Position numbers and translations under genes: made by a program
DNA from: Ciona intestinalis
Lineage: Eukaryota > Chordata > Ascidiacea > Phlebobranchia > Cionidae
Assembly: GCF_000224145.3 (NCBI RefSeq)
Contig: NW_004190384.2
Coordinates: 206,349-270,348, forward strand
Length of the DNA stretch: 64,000 bases
Reading direction: 5' to 3'
In this document: piece after piece, positions 40,258-50,600 of the stretch
Layout of the letters: the number at the start of each line of letters is the position of its first letter
How positions within the stretch are numbered: position 1 is the first letter of the stretch
Notes under the pieces: model-generated
What the model saw: only the letters and a program-made list of their open reading frames with translations
Database searches by the model: none
What the model was told of the DNA's origin: nothing

Positions 40258-40305
40258 TGTGACGTCATACATATGACGTCATTGTACATGCTTAATGTCA
40301 CGTGT
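40258..40305. promoter_or_regulatory. Cluster of CRE-like TGACGTCA sites
   Basis: Two full TGACGTCA palindromes (in GTGTGACGTCATAC and ATATGACGTCATTG) lie 16 bp apart, with GTCACGTG about 25 bp further on. Further half sites (GACGCACGTCACACGTCA) lie at about 40112. Binding by CREB/ATF-type factors is a possibility only, and the target gene is not clear. Confidence 0.35.
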
Positions 40306-40773
40306 TGAAGGTGGATCAATGCAGTTTCACTATTTGCATCACAAGCTGGATTATTTAACCAGAAGTGGAGTCCTTGCTTTTTGTTGCTATGTAAGGCTCT
40401 GGTATAACAGTTTACTCTAAATATCAGTTATATATTTTTAAATTACGTAAATGCAAATAAATAAAAATTTAAATGCAAGTAAGTAAATACTGCAATGCTT
40501 TGTTATTATCTCCTAAAATAGTTAATATTAGAGGTCATGACCTAATATGGCTTTTCATTGTATGAAACCATAAAGCGAAAGCGTGGGCAACTGTTTGTGA
40601 GAGTGATTCGTCACTTTCCCAGAAGATGTCGAATTAAAATTAATTCCAGCTGTTGAATTATGTTTGAACTTCATAATTAAGTGCCACGTCATAACAATAA
40701 TTTAAGATAAATTGTTTAACTTAAAATAAACAAACCATTTGTTTATTGCGTCATACTGTCAGCGTCGTAGACT

Positions 40774-40925
40774 TATAGTGGGCTGGGGTAAGATGGTACA
40801 TTCTGTTTTATTGTCCCATTTGGTAGTAAATAAAGAATATTTAAAGAACTATATACCGTATCCTCGCATCTCTAAAATAACATTGTTAAACGTTTAAAAC
40901 ACCTTTAGTAAGCATGGGACATTAT
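40774..40925. mobile_element. MITE, right end replaced
   Basis: TATAGTGGGCTGGGGTAAGA at the left, with an internal part to about 40920. It runs straight into the next MITE, so its right terminus is degraded. Confidence 0.65.
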
Positions 40926-41125
40926 ATAGTAGAGTGGGGGAAGATGGGACACCTTTTCAAGCTATTTTTTCGTCCTATTTGCTAGTAAACAAAGAACATT
41001 CAGAATGTTATGAAACCGTATCCTCACGACTCGCATAGACCGTTGTTAATTGTTTAAAACACGATCAAGATATTTGGTTATTATATGTGCTAAAGGTGTC
41101 CCATCTTCCCCCATCCTACTATATG
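40924..41125. mobile_element. MITE, complete
   Basis: TATAGTAGAGTGGGGGAAGA at the left and TCTTCCCCCATCCTACTATA at the right. Confidence 0.9.
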
Positions 41126-42082
41126 CTAAATCTCATTTTCGAATCTCATTACCATATGATGTAACAAACTGCACTTTAGGTTTTGTACAAAAGTTTTATT
41201 TCAACTCATCACTCTAGAAATCGACGAATTTATAGTTTCGGGTTTCCCAGACTTTTAATTTTGGTGGTGCGTATTTTAAGGTTTTGTTTTATTTTGGGTC
41301 ACATTAATAATTTACGTAATTTTCATGAGTTATGTTGAACAAATACGTAAAGATTTTGTTGTGGACAAAACAAATGTGCAAAAAATACGTGACAAAAACT
41401 CGTGCTGATCTACACGACAAATATAAAATAACGGAATCACGACTGTTGTAACGCATTTGCGCATGGCACGACATTAGGCTGTTTTACATTCATCCAGCAA
41501 GCAAGACAGATCATTAGTAACAAATTACAGCCGTGTTTGAAGCTTCAGGTTCGTGTGAAATTTTCTACAATGATTTAGCCCTAGTGTGTGAAACTAGTTG
41601 GGTATATTTGTGAGCGAATAGTCGTAGCATAATAATATAACTACAATAATATTTTTCATTATTTGTTCATTTATATTTCTATTGAATGTCGTTCTATATG
41701 CATCTTACTGTTGTTGTTACTGTCTTAAAATATCTTTAATCGGTTTTTATGCCTCAGGCGATTTGGTGAAACTCAGTTCCTTCTCCGGGTTTAAAGTTGA
41801 TTCATATGTTGTTAACCATCATCTAGTGCGGCAGATGCATTACAAGAGTTATAGGTGCTTGAGTAAATTTTGAGACATGTTTAAGGATTTTTATTTAAGT
41901 CAGGTTTTTGCCAAAATACCCATTTTATTTGAATAAGAGACCAATGACGTCATTTAGACGAAATATATTCAACCGAATTTGTTGAACCTGATTTTTATTT
42001 GTTTGGCGCTTGATTCTAAGAATAAAAAGATATTTTTTCTCAGGTTATAGTAACTGATATATAGTGTGTTGCAACAAACACC

Positions 42083-45000
42083 ATGAACAACAATGTGAAC
42101 TTGTTGATCGGTCTCGCAGTTTTGTTATATATTCTACCAACGCAATCTACTGTTATTAACTTCGACCCCCGTGGAGGTACAAACCTAGCAATGCCACCTC
42201 CAGTAGATACACCAGTTCTTATAATAAACGGAACGCTCTCACCTGCTGATCAGCACATAATACTCTTGATATATAACAGCACATTAAAAAGCACCGATTC
42301 ATCCACTAGAAACAACACGACAGCAACGGTGATTAAAACTATTTTTTATTGATCTCTAAAAAGCAGTGGTCGTTTTGCTGCTGACTTCTTTCTCTTCGTT
42401 GTATTAATTAATTTAATCTTCGCTGTCGCACTCGAATATAAAATAAATGTTATGTTACATCACTTTATGTAAACTCCATATTAACACCAACACGCATGTT
42501 TCAGGATAGTCGTTTACTCCCCATAGCAGTACAACAACCATTGTACTTTCAACAACTGACTGATATTCTTAACAACAGAACATTGTTTTTAGGTAAGCAT
42601 TATTATTCACTTTTATATGTGTTTTATTTATTAACTTATTTACCCTCGTGTGGCGGGGCAACAACAGTCGTTATAACACAGGTGTTTAACTTCCTACACC
42701 TCGTGCCCACTTACAACTTACCACGTAACTTTGTTGGTAATTATTTTAAAGGATTTTTCTTTTATTAATGTATTGTTGGCCCTCCTAATAGACTAGACCC
42801 TTATAGATAATAATTTGTACAACTTGTTAAACAGCATTGATGCCACCGTCAGCAATACCTCCGGGTTATTTGCAGAATATTAACCGCGTAGGCGACCAAT
42901 CTACCGAAGTTACAACAACACAACCAGTAAATCCGAACCGAAACCAAATTATTGTTGGTAAGTAAATGTAAAATATTTTACAGTGGGGTAAAATGGGATA
43001 GCGTTAGCACCTAAATCCCGCATTTGCTAATCGTGGTTTTAACAGTTAACAACGCTCTTTTAGAATCGTGAGGCTACAGTTATATAATCTGTAAATATCC
43101 TTTGTTTACTACCGAATGGGACGATAAAAAGGAATGTCCCATCTTACCCCGGCCTATATAACTACTATTTACTTTAATCCGATACAAATTATTACGATTT
43201 AATTTCTAATGTATTGTAATTGATTCATTAATAACGTCCAATATATTCATGCATCCTCACGTCCGAAAGTTTATTTGATTAATAGCAATGCCCATATTTG
43301 GCATACATTCCATAATTAACTTCTTGCCCTGTGCAAGCAACCCCGCCACATCCGCTTATGTCAGTTTAGATGCGATTCTTACGTCACACAGTGGTTTGTA
43401 CGTGTACATTGTTACGTAGCATGTCGTCTGGACACGCTTGTTGCGTAGGCATGTCACGTTTAATGCGACCTCTATCTTTGTCCAGCTTTCGTTTGTTTGA
43501 GAATGAAACAGCAATTTCTACAACGCAGTGGTAACTTAAGGATGTCCCTTGTCTAAATTGTCAGCTATAGATTTCAAAAAACAAAAAAAACTTCAAAAAC
43601 CATCACCTCCAAAATTACATATACATAGTAATTCATAAGCGGACACGTGGTATAAAAACAGAACATCCGTGATATAGTTACCGTCGTTGCCCCGTCGTGC
43701 GAATTACATTCACATTGGGTGTTAATATATTCTTCTCAAACCAACAGAAACTCCATACGATCCAACGTCAGGTGCTGGTGACGTCACATCTACTTCTGAC
43801 CCAAAAACAATAACAATACCTTACATTCTAAACCCAAATTCTCAGTGTGGGGTATTTCCCGCATGCAGTATCGGATTACGAATAAACGAGAAATCGGAAC
43901 TAACGGCCGTGACTTGTCATAAACCAGTGGTTGGTTTGTTAGTAGCCATCGTCATCATCTTATCCATCGTGATCGTGCTCAGTAATGTTTTGATCATCGT
44001 GGTGACGATGCGAACTCGTTCTCTACGAAAACCACACGGATATTTCAAAGTATCTCTGGCAGTTTCAGGTAAACATTCAATTTGCTTAAAAAATATAATG
44101 ACTGAAATTTTTTACAATATTGTTGGTTTAGCAGCCGCGCTTTTATTTGAGGATTTTTACTCTTAATGTGTTAACGACTATCGCTGCTAACTTCCTATTT
44201 GTTTTTTTGTTTAATCTGATCTAAGCAAGCATATTCGTTTTTCTCTTTTATTTTCCCGTACAGTTGGTACTGACAACTGGTAAATGGGCACGTAGTGTAT
44301 GACACAAAACATCTGTGTTATAACGACTATCCTTGCCCGTCATGCGAGGATAGCAACATTCATTTAACTAACGAATTATAAAACACATCCCATAGATTTA
44401 TTAATGGGTTTGCTTGTCCTACCATCGGTTGCACACAACATATTGAACGGGATCAAATACCAGCAATCAGATTACAAACAACTGATGTTGTATAGTGAGC
44501 ACACTACTGTAGAAGGCGCAATCTTTGGCATTGTGGGGATAATCTCTTCAACAACAACAGTATTCGGGTGAGTTTGCTCTAAAGTTTCTTTAAATTACTT
44601 TTTTTCTAATTTAAATCAAATTTGAAACAACATACGCGTATTTTTATTAAATAAAATCAAATCATTTTCAAATGAATATGCCAAGAATATTTAAATCTAA
44701 ACGATGTTCTAAAATAAAATATGTCGTTTCTCTTTTTTGTGGTAAATTGCACATATATGTATATATATATACTTCAGGAAAATGAAAATTTATGTGCACA
44801 AACAACTTGACTTGAGTGGAAAAAATAAGTTTTAGTTTATTTAGTTTATAAACTAAAACGTTTGAAAAGAATTATTTACGTTAACTTTACATAATTCTGT
44901 TTTTCCAGGTTGTTTCTGCTCACAATCGACAGCTATTTGTCAGTGCGATGGCCAGTCAAGTATAGAGTAGGTGATATTATGACGACACCAAGAGCTTTGT

Positions 45001-46258
45001 TTCTTGTGGCGTTTATTTGGATTATTGGATTGGCCGTGTCCGCTCTACCTATATTAGCAAAAGACTTTCTGGAATACAGACTCGTGTATTTCACCTTTAT
45101 GTATATGCCATACCTTAAGCCTATACCGGTAAGTTAATGATGTTTCGTTTAAATGTACCCAGTAGTATTTATTGTAATTATAAGCATGTTACTAGTAATG
45201 TTTGTAATTGATTTACAATCATTATTTATAATCAAATACAACGATCGCTTTTAATAACAATTGTGATAACAGGGAACCGAAGGACAAGCTTCGATACAAA
45301 GGTAAGAACTCTCTCCGTGTTTTATAGAATTTATTGTGCGTTGGTTGAATTAAAACTTGAATGTAACTTATTTACTTTCGTGTGGCCGGAAAACGACAGT
45401 CGTTACGTGTGTTCTGTTTTATACCCCTCGTGTCAGTTTACGAGTTACCAAGTATGTTACTTTATAGGTAGTTATTTTCCTGGATGTTGTAATATGACTG
45501 ACAGTTTAAAAAACTCATAAATGACCACTGACTTGAAGCAAGTTTTCTAAATACTTGATCATTTATTCTCCAGATATTTACATGGAGTGTTGTACGCGGT
45601 GTTCGTGTGGGGATTACCCTTCATTATCACATGGATCTTAACCATCATGACGTCGTGTGAGAGCATGCGTATGTTGCGTCATATGCGTGATGCGCGAAGA
45701 CAAAGCGTCCGATCTACGAAAGCACTGAACCGCGTCGACCGTGATATTCGTCGAACCGTTGCCGTCGTTCTACTTCTCTTCACAATCACAGTGCTGCCCG
45801 TGTTTGTTGTTATTGTCACTTTCTTACCTTCTGGAAATGAGAAGTGTCCGTCAAAAGCAAAATCCATCGCCTACTACGTCACTACTATTCTATTAGTGTC
45901 CGGGAGTTTTTTTAACGTCATCATCTACAATGTTTGCAACAAGGAATTCCGTGAAGCTTGCTTTAAGTTGTGTGTGGACATGCTACGACCTTGCTGTTTC
46001 GAATCCGTCACCGCCATGTTCGAGCACCAGGACCGAGCATCGAAGCGACGCGCCGATTATTGGAAATCTAACGCATCAAAGAAATCGGCGAAAATCCGTG
46101 ATGCAAATAATGACGGGAAAAGATCTTTATCTGCGTCGACAGCTGTTACTAGTGAAGGACGAAGTAAGTCGGTAACCGATGAATATTCAGTGAAAGCCAC
46201 GGATACAACGAGCACATCTTACGAGAATGAACAACGAATCAACAACAATAGCAAATAA
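42083..46258 (+). CDS. Atypical class A GPCR with long glycosylatable N-terminus
   Basis: Eight exons: 42083-42328, 42505-42592, 42835-42957, 43748-44068, 44396-44567, 44909-45128, 45273-45301, 45574-46258. They sum to 1884 nt, 627 residues. A signal peptide (LLIGLAVLLYILPTQS) is followed by about 190 Thr/Asn/Pro-rich residues with NGT, NST, NNTT and NRT sequons. TM1 is about 213-239 (SNVLIIVVTM). TM2 has the amine-receptor-like block LAVSDLLMGLLVLPS. Motifs are degenerate: DSY (324-326) replaces DRY, TVLP (472-475) replaces CWxP, and NVIIY (514-518) replaces NPxxY. The usual TM3/ECL2 cysteine pair is not apparent. ICL3 is basic (RRQSVRSTKALNR), and the cytoplasmic tail is long and Ser/Lys-rich. 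It is a plasma-membrane receptor of unknown ligand; coupling may be non-canonical. AATAAA at 46588. Confidence 0.88.
42625..42770 (-). mobile_element. SINE tail fragment
   Basis: TTAACTTATTTACCCTCGTG through CTCGTGCCCACTTACAAC and AACTTTGTTGGTAA, in GPCR intron 2. Confidence 0.8.
42979..43160. mobile_element. MITE, complete
   Basis: TACAGTGGGGTAAAATGGGA at the left and CCCATCTTACCCCGGCCTAT at the right. It lies in GPCR intron 3. Confidence 0.8.
43530..43712 (+). mobile_element. SINE, 3' two thirds
   Basis: GCAGTGGTAACTTAAGGATG through CATAAGCGGACACGTGGT and CCCCGTCGTGCGAATTACAT, in GPCR intron 3. Confidence 0.7.
44262..44370 (+). mobile_element. SINE tail fragment
   Basis: AACTGGTAAATGGGCACGTA through GTCATGCGAGGATAGCAACA, about 25 bp upstream of the exon that encodes TM2. 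Confidence 0.75.
45357..45535 (-). mobile_element. SINE, 3' two thirds
   Basis: TTGAATGTAACTTATTTACT through CTCGTGTCAGTTTACGAG and ATAAATGACCACTGACTTG, in the last GPCR intron. Confidence 0.8.
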
Positions 46259-46611
46259 ATGAACCAATAATTCGAGTGTTATAACTCGACTGTTTTGAAA
46301 GAAAAACGAGAGAAACTGCAAAAAAGTGTTTTGTCAATATTTATTGCAAAAATAGATGTACAGTTTATAGATGTTCCTTGTGTTTTGTTTTCTGTTGTCG
46401 ATAAATTGCTGATACGGGATTTTTCTGGTCTATTTAAGGTAAACATATTTGCACTTATGTATTCAGTTGTTCAAGCTAACGAAATGTTACATATTGTAAT
46501 TTAAATTGATTTTTTTGCTGTTTCAAAATTATTCTGTAAAGTGTACATTTCAAAGTAATTTAAAATATTCTTGTATATTTAAATTTAAATAAAAGTAAAC
46601 TGTAAAAAGGT

Positions 46612-46623
46612 GGGGGGGGGGGG
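46612..46623 (+). repeat. Poly-G run
   Basis: Twelve consecutive G shortly after the polyadenylation signal of the GPCR gene. It is prone to length error. Confidence 0.85.
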
Positions 46624-47194
46624 CTAATTTAAACATTATAACATTTCGTGCAATTTGAAACACGCCTATGATACAGTAATTACGTCAACGTCGCATGTTC
46701 GTAGAATTGCTTCTGGCTGAAAATGACGTAGAGCGGTTTAAAGGGGAGTTCCTTACGTCATAATAACACAATTATAACGTCACAAACGTATTCTGACTGC
46801 AGGCGATAGACGTAAGTTATACGCAAGGTATGGAAGTATGTTTCTCCTTTACCACACATAGTATGAAGTCAAGGATGTTTCAGTTTAATCCCAAATAAGG
46901 GAAGGGCATTTATTCACTTATTGCGAATCACTTTTAAGTTACATGAAAACATTTTGTATTTGATTAAAAATCAACTTTGAAAAAAAAATAGTTTTTAAAG
47001 TTATGCTTGCATTAGAAACCACAACACCAAATTTAATATGTGAATAATAAGACTTTCATACCTACATATTGCAGTTGTACATAAGTGCAAATACGGAACA
47101 CAAAACAATTTATCAAGATAATATTACGATGAGTTCTAGTTATAACTCCTTCGAAAACGAAACTGATGTAAACAAAATTTCATCCAACCATTGT

Positions 47195-47612
47195 GGGCGT
47201 ATGTGTCCTTGGGCAAGGCACTTAACGGCAATTTTTCCAACCCAGTGGTCACTAATGGGTTGTCCAAATTATCAGCCACACATAAAAAAACATACCCACA
47301 AGGTACAATACGTGATCAACTCATAAGTAGGCATAAGGTCGATGAAATAGAACACCCGTGTTATATAGTAGGGTGGGGGGAAATGGGACACCTTTAGCAC
47401 ATAATATCCAGATATCCTGATCGTATTTTAAATAATTAACAACGGTTTATAAGAGTCATGAGGACATAGTTTGATATTTCTTTAAATGTTCTTTGTTTAC
47501 TACTAATTGGGACGAGAAAATAGAGTTAAAAAGTGTCCCATCTCCCCCCATTCTACTGTACCAACTATCGTTGCCCCGCCATGTCGGGATAAACAAGTTA
47601 CATTTGTTCAAC
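47195..47612 (+). mobile_element. SINE interrupted by a MITE
   Basis: The left part runs GGCGTATGTGTCCTTGGGC to AACACCCGTGTTATA at 47362. The right part resumes CCAACTATCGTTGCCCCGCC at 47561. In intact copies these are joined through GTTATAACGACTGTCG. The SINE tail overlaps the last codons of the EML-like gene on the other strand. Confidence 0.8.
47363..47560. mobile_element. MITE inserted in a SINE
   Basis: TATAGTAGGGTGGGGGGAAA at the left, TGTCCCATCTCCCCCCATTC and TACTGTA at the right. The insertion point is the TATA in the SINE segment GTTATAACG. Confidence 0.85.
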
Positions 47613-50600
47613 TCGCATCCAAAGTCCATTGGATAAGATTCTTATCGAACTCAGATGTTGTGACGATTGTTCTTTGGTTTGGTAGAACATTTAAACACGT
47701 CACCGCTGACGAATGGTGGGAACTGTCCAAACAACGTTAGTGTTTATATAATGCAGGGGTTAATATACAGTAGGATGAGGGAAGATGGGACACCTTTAGC
47801 ACATGATATCCAAACATCCTGATCGTGTTTTATACACTTAACATCGGTATATGGGAGTCGTGAGGATAAGGTTTCATAATTCTTTAAATTTTATATGCTT
47901 CCCACCAAATTGGACGAGAAAATAGAATGAAAATGTGTCCCATCTTCCCCCACGCTACTATTATAGTAATGCAAATCAGGTCACCAAATACTGGTTATTA
48001 GTAGATGGTAATTATTCCACAGTAAAACTGGTAAATAGATTGGTATCCTAGCCTAAGACTGTTTACTTTTTGTTTCGCAAATAGAATATCAAAATAATTG
48101 AACCAATGAAGAAAATGGACATAATAAAAAAAGTCATTTATAAATACGCTGCGGGTAAACACTATTTAAATAAAAGCTTCAAAATACAAATGTGGTTGCT
48201 GCACTCACTAATAAGTTTGACAACAAATCACCTTTTCAACGTCGCTTGTTGTTTCCATGAAGTGCATGGATAAGTTTGACAACAAATATTCCCTGTGACG
48301 TCACCTATGACGAGGGTCCGCATCAATGACGGGTTAGTGACGTCATTGTTTTTATCGAGAGAAATATCAGGATCTGTTGATAGCGTGCTGATGTCTAGAG
48401 ACTTGACTTCATTTGGTGAATAGACCTCCCATATTCCTGCATGCACAAAGCTAAATACATCAAATACGTCTTTATATTTAATTTCAAGAAACCTTTTGTG
48501 GAATAATCGAGATAGCAAGAGTTAGTCAACCATGCAGTCACGTGGGACACGTCAGCGACTTCTTTCACGGCATCTTCGGTTATAAGCCATGATTTCAACT
48601 CTGGCTCTGCAGTTTATAACATATAAATTCATTATTTTTTTATATTATATGTTTAAAGATATTAATTTAACTATAGGGATTTAGCAGCAAAACAAAAGTT
48701 GTTAAAAATACGCTACAGGTAAAAGCTACTTGAGTAAAAGTGTCAAATAAATTCGTGGTGCTAAACGCATTTTTCAACAATTTAACCATATTTAGATGTC
48801 ATTATTTTAAACAAATTAAGTGGTAATTGGAAAATAATAAAAACAATAATCTACTTTGCAATTACTTGGTAGTAACGACGACGATCGTAAGTAATAATTG
48901 TTGGAATGTTTCTTTCTTGACCAATCCACACCAGATATATTGGAGTTCTGATGTCCAACACATCTGTAGATGAAAAAACTATATGAATTGGAATTAGAAT
49001 GTTAAAGCAAAACCTCTTTATTAGTAAATTGGTGTAAGCAAATTAAATCAATATATTACACGTATAGACGCAAATAAACCAGTATTACATCCACATTGTA
49101 GTAGAGTGAGGTAAGATCCGAAGTCTTGTGACTTTTTTAGGTGGTAACGGTATCCGTTTGACCAGAAAAAAGGGTATCCCGTTTTACCCCATGATAGTTC
49201 AACATTCTTTATGAGCCATTTCCCGTTATATACTTTTTGTTTGGTTATGAGTAAAAGCTGTTTAAATCATTATAGCCGGTGTTGGAGAGGCGCTATGGTA
49301 GAGTGGGGTAAGATGGGACACTTATTATATATAACCAAAGTTAGTATAGACAAGTTAGGAAACGGATTGTAAAACAATGAGTTTTGTTTTCTATTGTCGC
49401 GCGTCTGTGACGTCATAGTCGCAGCCATTACGGAGCCCACGGCATAGCATTTTATCATTGCTGGGTGCTGTTTAACGTCTAAATATTGCGTATTTTTTAG
49501 AACTAAGCACTTCTGCGCGTTAAATGGCTTTCTACTAATGTTATATCTTATTACAATAATAAACCTCACAAAAATAATCAACTTTTATTAAACCCTCAAT
49601 CAATTAAAGAGTAAAAAACAGAAAATATCAAGTATACCAAATAAAAACATAAAATAGCATGTTTAAAATATAAAAATACAAACAAAAACGCATAACATTA
49701 ACATACACTGGTCTATCTAGCTGCAGTTTTGCATGTAAATTGGCGTGATTTTACTTTTTGGCTCACAAACTTAACACGTATACCCGGCAACAAAACTTGA
49801 GGTATCTTTGTAAAATTTGCCTAATATCGAAGTGACATTGAGGAAACAATACTAAGTTACTATTTTTGGTCCTCTGCTTGAATTAGTAAGCTACCTTTTC
49901 TGCGTTCCAGGTCTTTATGAAATCGGAAAACGCGAACACCTTGTCTGCTAGTACTTAAGCAGTTTGCAGCTGCATGTCCACTCATGTTGGATTATAAATG
50001 TAGTAAAGAATGGCTGTGTAGATTCGTAGGTATGATCATATACTATTATGTAAACTAAGCTGATTGCTGCTAGTCTTAATCGCCAACGTAAAGTACCCTG
50101 TTAAACCACACTGTACGCCGAAAACCAGTCAAAATACTAATTTACTTCACATTAATTCCTAGATTTTATATTGTATAACAAGATTTGTATTAGAAATTAT
50201 ATTTTAAATGTTAAAACAATCGCTATACGTGTTTTTTAGCTTTGTANNNNNNNNNNNNNNNNNNNNNNNNNNNNNNNNNNNNNNNNNNNNNNNNNNGGGA
50301 TTTAGCAGCAAACAAAAGTTGTTAAAATACGCTACAGGTAAAAGCTACTTGAGTAAAAGTGTCAAATAAATTCGTGGTGCTAAACGCACTTTTCAACAGA
50401 TTTAACCATATTTAGATGTCATTATTTTAAACAAACTAAATGGTAATTGTAAAATAATAAAAACAATAATTAACAATATTCTACTTTGCAATTACTTGGT
50501 AGTAAAGACGACGATCGTAAGTAATAATTGTTGGAATGTTTCTTTCTTGACCAATCCACACCAGAGATATTGGAGTTCTGATGTCCAACACATCTGTAGA

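Larger units (their letters stand above)
38781..42082. other. Intergenic between divergent 16-cysteine gene and GPCR
   Basis: No gene seen in 3.3 kb. It holds three MITEs (39299-39494, 40774-40925, 40924-41125), a SINE (39845-39965) and a cluster of CRE-like sites near 40100-40300. Promoters of both flanking genes should lie at its two edges. Confidence 0.6.
46259..47607. other. Intergenic between convergent GPCR and EML-like gene
   Basis: Contains the GPCR 3'-UTR, a G12 run at 46612-46623, a SINE split by a MITE (47195-47612) and otherwise unassigned AT-rich DNA. No gene seen. Confidence 0.6.
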
